The notes beneath the pieces were generated by a model. That model saw nothing but the letters and a program-made list of their open reading frames with translations, had not been told where the DNA came from and did no database searches. Of a stretch of DNA of 64,000 bases, positions 43,177 to 52,123 are shown piece after piece; position 1 is the first letter of the stretch; the number at the start of each line of letters is the position of its first letter. The stretch spans positions 1 through 64,000 of the forward strand of contig VGXC01000003.1 of assembly GCA_016873495.1 (NCBI GenBank), read 5' to 3'. The DNA comes from Nitrospira sp. (GTDB lineage: Bacteria > Nitrospirota > Nitrospiria > Nitrospirales > Nitrospiraceae). A program made the position numbers and the translations under genes.

Positions 43177-43632
43177 CTAGCCGGTTCGCGGCCATGCCTT
43201 GAGCAGCTCGATACCCTCCGCGCGCAGCACATCGGCCGTCAATTCTACCGGCCATCGGCTCATCTGTTTCATACGGGCCGAGTCGATCGGAATCTGCCGG
43301 ATGCCTAGTCGCTCGGCATCCTCGATCCTGGCTCCATACACGATCCTGGGAAGCTTGGCCCAGATAGAGGCGCTGAAGCACATGGGACAGGGTTCGCAGG
43401 TGGCATAGAGGACCGTACCCGACAAGTCGAGCGTTTTCAGCATCCGGCAGGCTTCCCGAATCGCCTGGACTTCCGCATGGGCCGTAATGTCCCAACTCCG
43501 GCGGGCGACGTTATGCACCCGTACGACCACTTGCCCCTCCTTCACCAAACAGGCGCCAAACGGCGCTTCTCCCAGCTTGATACCTTTCCAGGCGGTTTCC
43601 AGAGCGATCCGCATAAATTCTTCATCGCGCAT
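43177..43632 (-). CDS. Nucleoside/guanine-type deaminase (CDA superfamily)
   Basis: A zinc-dependent deaminase of 151 residues from the ATG at 43632 (GAGGGTGG upstream); the longer frame is not coding. Zinc motifs are HAE (TAHAEVQAI) with the catalytic Glu and PCPMC (CEPCPMCFSA). The pattern is closest to guanine deaminase GuaD/TadA-like nucleoside deaminases. Length and lack of an N-terminal extension make a tRNA adenosine deaminase less likely but not excluded. Confidence 0.85.
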   Translation of the reverse strand: MRDEEFMRIALETAWKGIKLGEAPFGACLVKEGQVVVRVHNVARRSWDITAHAEVQAIREACRMLKTLDLSGTVLYATCEPCPMCFSASIWAKLPRIVYGARIEDAERLGIRQIPIDSARMKQMSRWPVELTADVLRAEGIELLKAWPRTG

Positions 43633-43837
43633 ACCACCCTCACGACGTGCGCCAGGCTGGTCCGAATCGACCGGACCTCGCGGCATGGTACACGAGACGG
43701 AGCCCCAGTCAAGCGCGTCACGCGCACCACCCGGAGCCTCGGCACCGCCCCCGCGCAAGAATCTTCGTGACAGGTGGAAAGGGGTTCTGGTAGAGTCGCC
43801 GCCGTTTGCCCGGATCGCAGCCTGAGAGAGGAATGGC

Positions 43838-44128
43838 ATGGGACCGTGGAACATGGACAAGTGGTGGCGATGGGGAATGGGCCTGGCGTTGCCGGTCGCC
43901 ATCGGATCCGCCTGTCTGGACCGGCCCCTGATCGATACCGTCATGGCCTTGTGGGACGACCCGACTCCCGCGCGCCTGACGTTCTTCCTGTCCTCGACCT
44001 TCTTGCTGGTCGGATTTGCCAGAAACTCAGCCCGGCTTCGGACGCTCGTCGAGAGCATGCCCGCGGCGGATCAGGCGTCCCCGCAGCAACCGGCCCGTTC
44101 GACCGTCCTTGAACCCTGCAACGACTAG
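43838..44128 (+). CDS. Small hypothetical membrane protein
   Basis: A 96-residue protein, possibly starting at the ATG at 43853. It has two hydrophobic segments (about 13-27 and 48-60) and a polar C-terminal tail. AGAGAGGAATGGC precedes the first ATG. No family recognised. It runs 10 bases ahead of a lipoprotein gene on the same strand and is probably co-transcribed with it. Confidence 0.55.
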   Translation: MGPWNMDKWWRWGMGLALPVAIGSACLDRPLIDTVMALWDDPTPARLTFFLSSTFLLVGFARNSARLRTLVESMPAADQASPQQPARSTVLEPCND

Positions 44129-44138
44129 GAGGGCATCC

Positions 44139-44504
44139 ATGGCCCGACTCCTCGCATTGTCGCTATGGCTGTTTTTCGTCACGGTCCTCCCGAGCGGCTG
44201 CGCCAGCACGATGCAGCCGGGCGTCACCGGCTTCTACCAGACCTGGGACGACGTCATCAACCGCTGGATCGGCAAAAACAAGAAAGACCTCTACTACGAG
44301 TTGGGCCCGCCCAACCTCCATCCCCACACGTCCGCCGACGGAATGCAAGAAATGGGCTGGGATTTCACCATCGACCGCATGCCCGGGCAGGCCGACGAAT
44401 ACAACCTGCTCCCCCTCTACGGCGCCGGCGTAAGTTGCCGACTCATATTCATTGCGGACGCGAACGACCTCATCCGGTCCGGCCAGCGCATCGGCTGCGA
44501 CTAA
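44139..44504 (+). CDS. Hypothetical lipoprotein
   Basis: A 121-residue lipoprotein from the ATG at 44139 with AGGAGGG upstream. The signal peptide ends in LPSGCAS, giving an acylated Cys at about 21. The mature part carries WIGKNKKDLYYELGPPN and a C-terminal pair of Cys (SCRLIFI and RIGCD) that could form a disulfide. It resembles small outer-membrane lipoproteins of the SmpA/OmlA size class, but no family is claimed. Confidence 0.7.
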   Translation: MARLLALSLWLFFVTVLPSGCASTMQPGVTGFYQTWDDVINRWIGKNKKDLYYELGPPNLHPHTSADGMQEMGWDFTIDRMPGQADEYNLLPLYGAGVSCRLIFIADANDLIRSGQRIGCD

Positions 44505-44668
44505 CGCCATCAAGAGTTGTCACGCGTTGGGATCAACCTGACGCGGCCTTCCGTGACTGCGGCTGCCCTGCGGACAGGGCCTGCCGAAGTGCGTCGAACG
44601 AGGGCGCTGTAGGGAGTGGGATGGCGCGGCGACGAGCGTCGAGATCAGTAGGCGGCCTCCGCCTAAGC

Positions 44669-45073
44669 CTAAGCGGCCGCACTCAACGCGCCATTGACGG
44701 CATCGAGCAAGGTATGCAGGGCGAAGGGCTTTTCAATGGTCCGATAGGCCCCCAGGTAATTGGCGATGTCCAAGAACCGAATATGTATCTGCGGGCTGCC
44801 GCCGGAGATGGCGATGACTTTCGTCTTGGGCGACAGGCGGCGGATCTCCCGGATCACTTCCAGCCCGTCTTTTTCAGGCATGAGAATATCGGTGATGATC
44901 AGATCGAAGGGTTGGTCCTGGTGCTCCCGCCACTGCTTCATGGCCTCGGCCCCGTCCGATGCTTCGACGATCTGGTAGCCTTCGCTTTCCAGCATGTCCC
45001 GGAGCATGCCACGGATCATTACCTCGTCGTCGATCACCAAAATTCTGGCCACGCCTAACTCCTGCGTCATCAT
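44669..45073 (-). CDS. Single-domain response regulator (CheY-like)
   Basis: A receiver-only protein of 134 residues, from the ATG pair at 45073/45070. The acidic pocket is DDE at about 15-17, the phospho-Asp is Asp62 in IITDILMP, Ser lies in AISGG, and Lys in IEKPF completes the set. There is no output domain, so it probably works in a phosphorelay or by protein contact. No kinase gene is adjacent; the hybrid kinase at 26983 is far away. A GGCGG-cct-CCGCC hairpin lies across the stop. Confidence 0.88.
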   Translation of the reverse strand: MMTQELGVARILVIDDEVMIRGMLRDMLESEGYQIVEASDGAEAMKQWREHQDQPFDLIITDILMPEKDGLEVIREIRRLSPKTKVIAISGGSPQIHIRFLDIANYLGAYRTIEKPFALHTLLDAVNGALSAAA

Positions 45074-45206
45074 AGACTCATATCCATTCACCAGGCTTGT
45101 CGGCCGGTGGCGGGAAAAACTTGAGGTCCGCAGCCAGTTTGGCCGGGCGATGGTTATGGTATGCTTCCCCACTCTACTACATGGCAGACCGACCCGGAGG
45201 TGTCCC

Positions 45207-46508
45207 ATGGCCAATGACGATCAAGCCCGAGCGGATCACCCCCCCAATGATGAAGCCGCCGCCGAACCGCCCGCCGCCCCACCGTCGGCGCTAAGTCGTC
45301 GGACGCTCCTGACGGGAGCCGCATCGCTGGCCGGCCTCACCGCGGCCCAGTCGGTGCTGTCCTCACTGAACGCCGCGCCAATCTCCGGACCAGGGCCGAC
45401 TCGCATCACCGAGGACCCGACGAAAGTGCCGGGACGGCCGCCGAGCCCCTACGGCAAACGAGCGACGTTCGAGCGGACTACGCGCCTGGCCGGCGCAACC
45501 AGCTCCCTCACTCCCCTACAGGCGCTGCACGGCATCGTCACGCCATCGGCGCTGCACTTCGAGCGACATCACAATGGGGTGCCGGTCATCGAGCCGGCCC
45601 GCCATCGCCTGCTCGTCCACGGTCTGGTCGAGCGGCCCATGACCTTCACGCTCGAGGAGATCACACGGTTTCCTTCCCGCTCCCGGTTGGCCTTCATCGA
45701 ATGTTCCGGCAATTCCAGAGGCGAATGGCACACGCCAGCCGGACGGACCGTGCAGGAGACCCACGGGCTGTTCAGCACCAGCGAATGGACCGGCGTGCCG
45801 CTGGCCCTCCTTCTCCGCGAGGTCGGCGCCAAGCCCGAGGCAACCTGGATGTTGGCGGAAGGCAGCGATGCGGCCGTCATGTCCCGCTCGATTCCCCTGG
45901 CCCTGGCCCTGGAAGAAGCCCTCATATGCTACGCCCAGAACGGCGAGGCCCTGCGCCCGGAGCAGGGCTATCCCCTCCGGCTCCTCCTACCGGGCTGGGA
46001 AGGCAACGCTAACATTAAATGGTTGCGCCGGCTCAAGCTGGGCACGGCCCCCTTCATGACCCGGGACGAAACCGCCCATTACACGGACTTGATGCCGGAC
46101 GGAACCGCCAGGCAATTCACCCTCGACATGGACGCCAAGTCTGTCATCACCAGTCCGTCCGGCGGGCAGCAGGTCCGGGCCGGATTCGTGGAAATCCGCG
46201 GACTCGCCTGGAGCGGCCGCGGCCGCATCACGGGGGTGGACGTCAGCACCGACGGAGGACAAGCATGGCACCAAGCGCAGCTCGATGATCCGGTCCTCCC
46301 CAAATGCGCCACGGCGTTCCGGTTTCCCTGGCGATGGGACGGCCAGGAGGCAACGCTCCAGTCCCGCTGCACGGACGAGACCGGCTACGTACAGCCGACC
46401 CGCCAGGCCCTCGTGGCGGTCCGGGGCATCAACTCCTCCTACCATTACAACGCCATCCAAAGCTGGCTCGTGACCCTGGATGGGGCGGTTCGGAACGTCC
46501 ATGTGTAA
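45207..46508 (+). CDS. soxC: SoxC/SorA-type sulfite dehydrogenase molybdenum subunit
   Basis: Periplasmic molybdopterin enzyme of the sulfite oxidase family, 433 residues from the ATG at 45207 after GGAGGTG. The N-terminus has a Tat signal (SRRTLLTGAASLAG). The Mo-ligating Cys is in AFIECSGNSRGEW, with SxEWTGVPL and GWEGNANIKWLRRL further on, and a C-terminal Mo-co dimerisation domain. It oxidises sulfite or sulfane sulfur and passes electrons to the cytochrome c encoded next, whose gene overlaps its last eight bases. No soxXYZAB genes are in the window, so free sulfite is the more likely substrate. Confidence 0.9.
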   Translation: MANDDQARADHPPNDEAAAEPPAAPPSALSRRTLLTGAASLAGLTAAQSVLSSLNAAPISGPGPTRITEDPTKVPGRPPSPYGKRATFERTTRLAGATSSLTPLQALHGIVTPSALHFERHHNGVPVIEPARHRLLVHGLVERPMTFTLEEITRFPSRSRLAFIECSGNSRGEWHTPAGRTVQETHGLFSTSEWTGVPLALLLREVGAKPEATWMLAEGSDAAVMSRSIPLALALEEALICYAQNGEALRPEQGYPLRLLLPGWEGNANIKWLRRLKLGTAPFMTRDETAHYTDLMPDGTARQFTLDMDAKSVITSPSGGQQVRAGFVEIRGLAWSGRGRITGVDVSTDGGQAWHQAQLDDPVLPKCATAFRFPWRWDGQEATLQSRCTDETGYVQPTRQALVAVRGINSSYHYNAIQSWLVTLDGAVRNVHV

Positions 46509-47061
46509 GAAAACGGCGGCAGGCATCCGGACCGGCTTGGTGTTCGCGGTCGCGCTCGTGGGGGCGGCGGACGTGCATGGAGAAGAAAGACCGTCCCTCG
46601 GCTTGGGACGCCAGGCGACCGAGGCGGAAATGCGCGCCTGGGACCGCGACGTCTCCCCGACCGGAGAGGGATTGCCGGCGGGAAAGGGCACAGCGCAGGA
46701 GGGCGCCCGCGTGTTTTCCACCAAGTGCTCCTCCTGCCACGGCACAACCGGGACCGAAGGGCCGGCGCCCCGGCTCGTGGGAGGACAGGGGACGCTCGCC
46801 ACAAAGAACCCGGTGAAAACCGTCGGGAGCTACTGGCCCTACGCCACCACGCTCTACGACTACATCCGCCGCGCCATGCCGTTCACCGCGCCGCAGTCGC
46901 TCACGTCGGACGAAGTCTATGCGGTCACCGCCTGGATTCTGGCCCAGAACGGCATCATCAAGATCGACGCCGTGATGGATGCGCAGACCCTGCCGAACGT
47001 CCGCATGCCCAACCGCGGAGGCTTCGTGCCGGATCCCAGGCCGGACGTGCCGAACCGGTAA
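46501..47061 (+). CDS. SoxD/SorB-like cytochrome c subunit
   Basis: Periplasmic monohaem cytochrome c of 186 residues, overlapping soxC by eight bases. After a signal peptide (about 1-28) comes one haem site CSSCH (76-80) and a likely axial Met in RRAMPFTAP. Length and position directly after the molybdenum subunit identify it as the electron acceptor of the sulfite dehydrogenase. The tail is Pro/Arg rich. It would hand electrons to the respiratory chain through soluble cytochromes. Confidence 0.88.
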   Translation: MCKKTAAGIRTGLVFAVALVGAADVHGEERPSLGLGRQATEAEMRAWDRDVSPTGEGLPAGKGTAQEGARVFSTKCSSCHGTTGTEGPAPRLVGGQGTLATKNPVKTVGSYWPYATTLYDYIRRAMPFTAPQSLTSDEVYAVTAWILAQNGIIKIDAVMDAQTLPNVRMPNRGGFVPDPRPDVPNR

Positions 47062-47080
47062 CGGCGCTCACCCATCACGT

Positions 47081-48424
47081 ATGAGCTCACTCCGTCACAC
47101 GGCCCCGGGTGATCCTGCGGCTGCCCGCCGCGTCAGCGGCTTCACCGCCGCCTGCGTGCTCGTCAGCAACGTCATCGGCAGCGGCATCTTCACGACCACC
47201 GGATTCATGGCCCGCGACCTGGGCGATCCGGTCTTGATCCTGCTGCTCTGGATCTTCGGCGCTTGTCTGACTCTGGCCGGCTCCCTCTCCTACAGCGAGC
47301 TCGGCGCCGCCCTGCCCCGCTCCGGGGGCGAATACGTCTACCTGCGCGAAGCCTACGGGCCGTTCCCCGCCTTCCTCAGCGGCTGGGCCTCATTCACGGT
47401 CGGGTTCAGCGCGGCGATTGCGGCGGGCGCCATGAGTTTTGCCGCCTATGCCTGGCAACTCGTATCGCATGGCGGGGAAGCCGGAGGCGCCGGCACCGTC
47501 CTGGCCCTCGCGCTGCTCTGGCTCCTGACGGGCGTGCATCTGGCCGGTGTCGGAGCGGGAGGGGTGGTGCAGCGGCTGCTCACGATCTCGAAGGTCGGGG
47601 CGATCGGGCTGCTGGTGGCCGGAGCCTTCTCGGTCGGGCAGGGCAGTTGGGCCCACGTGACCGAACCGGGCGCGACGCCCGGGCCGAGCCCCGGCACGAT
47701 CGTCGCCTCGTTGATGTTCGTGCTCTTCGCCTTTTCGGGTTGGAACGCGGCCGGCTACATCGCCGGGGAAATCGCCGATCCCGGCCGGGCCCTCCCCCGG
47801 GCCATGCTCCGGGGAACCCTGTTCATCGGATGCGTCTACTTCCTGTTGAACCTCGCCTACCTCTACGCTCTGCCGGTGAGCCTCCTGGCCCAGCCCCCGC
47901 TCCTCCCCGTGGCGGAGAAGGCCGCCGAGGCCCTGTTCGGCCCGCCGGCCGCCCGATTCGTAACCGTCACCCTGTGCATCTCCATCGCCGCCGCGGTCAG
48001 CGCGATGGTCTGGGCCGGACCCCGCGTCTACTATGCCATGGCGAAGGACGGCGCCCTGCCCTCGTGGTTTGCCGAACGATGGGGCCAGGGGCAGGCGCCG
48101 GGGCAAGCCATCCTCCTGCAAAGCCTCTGGGCCACGCTCCTGATCCTGACGGGCACGTTCGAGCAGCTGGTGATCTACAGCGGATTCGTGCTGATCGGCT
48201 TCAGCGCCCTCGCCGTCAGTTGCGTGTTCGTCCTGCGCCAGCGGCAGCCGGACCTGCCCCGCCTCTATCGCGTCCCTTTCTATCCGTTCCTCCCCGGCGT
48301 CTTCGTCCTGGCCTCCCTGATCATCTTGGGCTACGGTTTGCTGCAACGACCGACGGAAGCGGCCTGGGCCGTTGTCACCCTGCTCGCCGGCGTCCCCTTC
48401 TACTGGCTGCAACGCCGCCGGTAA
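47081..48424 (+). CDS. APC-superfamily amino acid permease
   Basis: A polytopic transporter of 447 residues from the ATG at 47081, with about 12 transmembrane helices. It has the APC helix-1 motif SNVIGSGIFTTTGF, GGEYVYLREAYG in helix 3, and the conserved FAFSGWNAAGYIAGEI in helix 6. It resembles LAT/AAT-like amino acid/polyamine antiporters. The substrate is unknown. It follows the SoxCD genes closely but has no clear ribosome site. Confidence 0.88.
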   Translation: MSSLRHTAPGDPAAARRVSGFTAACVLVSNVIGSGIFTTTGFMARDLGDPVLILLLWIFGACLTLAGSLSYSELGAALPRSGGEYVYLREAYGPFPAFLSGWASFTVGFSAAIAAGAMSFAAYAWQLVSHGGEAGGAGTVLALALLWLLTGVHLAGVGAGGVVQRLLTISKVGAIGLLVAGAFSVGQGSWAHVTEPGATPGPSPGTIVASLMFVLFAFSGWNAAGYIAGEIADPGRALPRAMLRGTLFIGCVYFLLNLAYLYALPVSLLAQPPLLPVAEKAAEALFGPPAARFVTVTLCISIAAAVSAMVWAGPRVYYAMAKDGALPSWFAERWGQGQAPGQAILLQSLWATLLILTGTFEQLVIYSGFVLIGFSALAVSCVFVLRQRQPDLPRLYRVPFYPFLPGVFVLASLIILGYGLLQRPTEAAWAVVTLLAGVPFYWLQRRR

Positions 48425-48536
48425 CCGGCGGTGATCAGATCCGCGCGCCCCCCGATCGGCCGCCATCGCCGGCCAGGCTGGACCTGGTTCGCCGATTTGT
48501 GCGATCTTGCAACAAGCGGTTGAAGAAAGAGGACCC

Positions 48537-50399
48537 ATGACGCCCACGATTCTGTTGAGTTGCGAGTCCATCAGCAAGACCTACGGGGTGAAGCCCCTGT
48601 TCGAAGACCTGTCCCTGGCCCTGTTCGATGGCGATCATGTAGGCCTGGTCGGGCCCAACGGCTCCGGCAAATCCACCCTGCTCAAGATTCTCGCGGGGCT
48701 CGAAGATCCGGACCACGGCACGCGATCCATGCGCCGGCAACTGCGCGTGGGCTACGTGCCGCAGGACCCGACGTTCGCCGAAAGCCAGACGGTCGAAGCG
48801 GTAGTCGCGCAGGCGCTGGAGGCGGAGGGGCTCGATCCCCACGAGCAGGCCGGCCGGGTCGCCAAGGCCCTGAGCATCGGCTCGTTCCCCGCCGCCGACC
48901 AGTCCGTCGCCACGCTCTCCGGAGGATGGAAGAAACGCCTCGCCATCGTGCGGGCGCTGATGTCGGAGCCGGACGTCCTGCTGATGGACGAACCGACCAA
49001 TCATTTGGACGTCGAAGGCATCCTCTGGCTGGAAGATCTGCTGCAGGCCCAGGCGCGCGCCTTTCTCGTCGTGAGCCACGACCGCCGCTTTCTGGAATCC
49101 GTGGTCTCGCGCATGCTGGAACTGAACCGCTGCTATTCCGAGGGCGTCTTCGAAGCCAAGGGGCGGTACAGCGACTTCCTCGAGCAACGAGACGCGCAAC
49201 TCCTGGCGCAGGCCGATGCGCAGGCGTCGCTGGCCAACCGCGTCCGGCGCGAAGTGGAGTGGCTGCGCCGCGGACCGAAAGCCCGCACGACCAAGGCGAA
49301 GGCCCGGGTCGAGTCGGCCGGACAGTTGATCGACGAGCTGGACCGGGCCCAAGCCCGGTCGGCGCAGGCTCAGGCCGGGATCGACTTCGTCTCGTCCGGA
49401 CGCAAGTCCAAACAGTTGGTGGTCGCGCACCGGCTCGGCAAATCGTTGGGCGGCCGGCCGATCGTGAAGGACCTGGATCTGCTGTTGGGCCCGGGCCAGC
49501 GTCTCGGCCTGCTAGGCCCCAACGGCAGCGGCAAGACCACCCTCCTGCGACTCCTGGCCGGCACGCTGGAACCGGACGAAGGCGCCATCGTCCGGGCGGA
49601 AGGCCTCCGGGTCGTCTCCTTCGAACAGCACCGCGACTCGCTGGACCAGACCGCTACGCTCCGGCGGACGCTGGCGCCGTCGGGCGACGCCGTAGTCTAT
49701 CGGGACCGGTCGGTGCACTTGGTCTCCTGGGCCAAGCGGTTTCTGTTTCGGCCGGAGCAATTGGACCTGCCGGTCTCCCGGCTGTCCGGCGGCGAACAGG
49801 CGCGGCTGCTGATCGCGCGGCTCATGCTCCGGCCGGCGGACCTGCTCATCCTCGACGAGCCCACGAACGATCTGGACATTCCCACGCTCGACGTGCTGGA
49901 AGAAAGTCTGCTGGAGTTTCCCGGCGCGCTGGTCCTCGTGACGCACGACCGCTGGCTTCTGGACCGCGTGTCCACCCATCTCCTGGCGCTGGACGGAACG
50001 GGCCGCGCCGAATGGTTCGCCGACTATGCGCAATGGGAAGCGGCCCAGGCGCGGAAGGCCGGCGCCGGCCCGGGATCGGAGCCGCCGCGCAATCCGCGCA
50101 ATACGAGAGAGAGCCAGGCCGGAACCGAAACAGCACCCCCCGCGCCGAAACGAAAAGGGCTCTCCTATCGCGAGCAACAGGAATGGAGCAAGATGGAACA
50201 GGCCATTCTCCGGGCGGAGGAAGCCCTCGACGCCTGCCGGTCGGCGGTGGAGGATCCGGCGGTCGCCTCCGACGCGGCCGCGCTCCACGCCCGCTGCGCC
50301 GCGCTGGACGAAGCCCGCGCGACCGTGGAACGGCTCTATGCCCGATGGGCGGAGTTGGAAGACAAGCGGGGCCAGTCCGTCGGGAGCACCCGGGCATGA
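48537..50399 (+). CDS. ABC-F family ATPase (Uup-like)
   Basis: A second ABC-F protein of 620 residues from the ATG at 48537. Domain 1 has GPNGSGKST and the signature LSGGWKKRLAI; domain 2 has GPNGSGKTT, LSGGEQARLLI and LDEPTNDLD. The first-domain signature LSGGWKKR and a C-terminal coiled coil are as in Uup, a protein linked to ribosome function and DNA-structure tolerance. The C-terminal ~80 residues are helical and charged. It overlaps the next start by four bases (ATGA). Confidence 0.9.
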   Translation: MTPTILLSCESISKTYGVKPLFEDLSLALFDGDHVGLVGPNGSGKSTLLKILAGLEDPDHGTRSMRRQLRVGYVPQDPTFAESQTVEAVVAQALEAEGLDPHEQAGRVAKALSIGSFPAADQSVATLSGGWKKRLAIVRALMSEPDVLLMDEPTNHLDVEGILWLEDLLQAQARAFLVVSHDRRFLESVVSRMLELNRCYSEGVFEAKGRYSDFLEQRDAQLLAQADAQASLANRVRREVEWLRRGPKARTTKAKARVESAGQLIDELDRAQARSAQAQAGIDFVSSGRKSKQLVVAHRLGKSLGGRPIVKDLDLLLGPGQRLGLLGPNGSGKTTLLRLLAGTLEPDEGAIVRAEGLRVVSFEQHRDSLDQTATLRRTLAPSGDAVVYRDRSVHLVSWAKRFLFRPEQLDLPVSRLSGGEQARLLIARLMLRPADLLILDEPTNDLDIPTLDVLEESLLEFPGALVLVTHDRWLLDRVSTHLLALDGTGRAEWFADYAQWEAAQARKAGAGPGSEPPRNPRNTRESQAGTETAPPAPKRKGLSYREQQEWSKMEQAILRAEEALDACRSAVEDPAVASDAAALHARCAALDEARATVERLYARWAELEDKRGQSVGSTRA

Positions 50400-51343
50400 C
50401 CGCCAAGGCGCAATTTCCGGACGAGCAGAGCCCCGAAGGGGCGTTCACGCGGCAGGCGGACGCCCTCCGCGGCTGGGTTACGGAGGACGGAGCGTCCGGC
50501 TTTTCAGCCGAGACAGGCCGGTACCATCTCTATGTGTCCTGGGCCTGTCCCTGGGCCCACCGCACGATCATCGTGCGGAAGCTCAAGCGGCTGGAGAGCG
50601 TGATCGGGATGACCGCGGTGGACCCGATCCGCGACGACCGGGGCTGGGCCTTCCGTGAAGGGTCCGGCCATTCGCTCGATCCCATCAACGGCTTTCAATT
50701 CCTGAGCGAAGCCTACCGGACGACCGATCCGCAGTATCAAGGCCGTGTGACCGTCCCCGTGCTCTGGGACAGGGAAACCAGGCGCATCGTGAGCAACTCC
50801 GACGACGACCTCATGCGCATGTTCAACAAAGCCTTCGACCGGTTCACCGACAGGAGACTGGACTTGTACCCGGAGGCGCGGCGGCGGGACATCGACGAGC
50901 TGAACGCTTTCATCTATGAGAACGTGAACGACGGGGTCTATCGCGCCGGCTTTGCCACGTCACAAGCGGTCTACGAGCAGGCGGCGCGGCGCCTCTTCGA
51001 CGCGCTGGATCGGTTGGAGGCGCGCCTCCGAGACCGGCGGTATCTGTTCGGCCCGCAATTCGTCGAAACGGATTGGCGCCTCTTCGTCACCCTCGTCCGG
51101 TTCGACGCCGTCTACCACGGGCACTTCAAATGCAACGTGCGGCGCATCCTGGACTATCCCAACCTCTTCGGCTACCTTAGGGACCTGTATCAAACGGACG
51201 GGATCGCGGAGACGGTCAACTTCGACCACATCAAGCGGCACTACTACGTCACCCACGACGACATCAACCCCACCCGCATCGTTCCCATCGGGCCGGACCA
51301 GGACCTGCGCGCCCCGCACGACCGCGCTCGCCTGGCGTCATAA
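50396..51343 (+). CDS. Glutathionyl-hydroquinone reductase-like GST (YqjG/Xi class)
   Basis: A 315-residue Xi-class glutathione transferase, starting with ATGA overlap on the ABC-F stop. The catalytic Cys51 lies in SWACPWAHR, followed by the VPVLWD cis-Pro region, SNSDDDLMRM, and the all-helical C-domain with FVETDWRLFVTLVRFDAVY and FKCN. Members reduce glutathionyl-hydroquinones. A long plus-strand open frame overlapping the ABC-F gene in another register is not coding. Confidence 0.9.
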   Translation: MTAKAQFPDEQSPEGAFTRQADALRGWVTEDGASGFSAETGRYHLYVSWACPWAHRTIIVRKLKRLESVIGMTAVDPIRDDRGWAFREGSGHSLDPINGFQFLSEAYRTTDPQYQGRVTVPVLWDRETRRIVSNSDDDLMRMFNKAFDRFTDRRLDLYPEARRRDIDELNAFIYENVNDGVYRAGFATSQAVYEQAARRLFDALDRLEARLRDRRYLFGPQFVETDWRLFVTLVRFDAVYHGHFKCNVRRILDYPNLFGYLRDLYQTDGIAETVNFDHIKRHYYVTHDDINPTRIVPIGPDQDLRAPHDRARLAS

Positions 51344-51423
51344 GATGCATTCCTTGTCGGCCGGCAATTATGATAAATGATTCCCGACAGCTTCACCCAT
51401 ATCACGCTCACGAAAGGATCACC

Positions 51424-52101
51424 ATGCGCACGATGACCATGTGGCTCTTGACCCTGCTCTGCCTCGGCACGTCGGTGGCCTCAGCCGACGCGACCGATCC
51501 GGCCACCGACGAGCAGAAAACTTTGTACGCCCTCGGCTTGGCGATGAGCCAGTCGCTCGGCCCCTTCACCTTGAGCGAGCCAGAACTGGAGTTCGTGAAG
51601 GCCGGCCTTACGGACGGCGTCTTGAAGCGGCCGCGCAAAGTGGATCTCCAAACCTTCGGACCGAAGATTCAGCAGCTCCAGCAGGCGCGGGCGGCGGCGG
51701 GCGCGGAGGGGGAGAAGAAACTCGGAGCGGCCTATCTCGCGAAAGCGGCGGCCGAACCGGGGGCGACCAAGACGGCCTCGGGCATCGTCATCACGACGCT
51801 GAAGCCCGGCAAAGGCGCTTCGCCGAAGGCCACCGACACGGTGCGAGTCCATTACGAAGGGACGTTGATCAACGGCACGATCTTCGACAGTTCCATCAAG
51901 CGGGGCGAGCCGGCAACCTTTCCGCTGGGCAATGTCATCCCCTGCTGGACCGAGGGGGTCCAACAGATCAAGGTCGGCGGCAAGAGCCGCCTTATCTGCC
52001 CGTCGAATCTGGCCTACGGCGACCGAGGCAGTCCCCCGCAAATCAAGCCGGGCGCCACACTGGTCTTCGAGGTCGAGTTGCTGGAGATCGTGAAGCCGTA
52101 A
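51424..52101 (+). CDS. FKBP-type peptidyl-prolyl isomerase (Mip-like)
   Basis: Periplasmic foldase of 225 residues from the ATG at 51424 (AAAGGA upstream). After a signal peptide (about 1-20) is a helical N-terminal dimerisation region, then a C-terminal FKBP domain with VRVHYEGTLINGTIFDSS, GNVIPCWTEGVQQIKVGGK and LAYGDRGSPPQIKPGATLVF, each motif in family order. Residues of the isomerase pocket (Tyr, Asp, Trp, Tyr) are conserved. Its N-terminal region resembles Mip/FkpA. Confidence 0.88.
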   Translation: MRTMTMWLLTLLCLGTSVASADATDPATDEQKTLYALGLAMSQSLGPFTLSEPELEFVKAGLTDGVLKRPRKVDLQTFGPKIQQLQQARAAAGAEGEKKLGAAYLAKAAAEPGATKTASGIVITTLKPGKGASPKATDTVRVHYEGTLINGTIFDSSIKRGEPATFPLGNVIPCWTEGVQQIKVGGKSRLICPSNLAYGDRGSPPQIKPGATLVFEVELLEIVKP

Positions 52102-52123
52102 CGCTACGGGAGATGCCGGGACG

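Noticed and set aside
44578-44610. CGGACAGGGCCTGCCGAAGTGCGTCGAA tract (given in part) as a separate mobile repeat
   Set aside because: It resembles the CCTGAGC/GTCGAAG-type repeats but is single and degenerate here; too little to annotate.
45053-45059. GCCTAAC heptamer resembling an integron box
   Set aside because: Lies in the start of the response regulator coding sequence with no paired GTTRRRY or inner boxes.
48560-51343. A very long plus-strand open frame (927 codons) across the second ABC-F gene
   Set aside because: Its first ~610 codons are an Arg/Gly/Pro-rich shadow of the ABC-F gene in another register. Only the last part, from 50396, is the YqjG-type gene.
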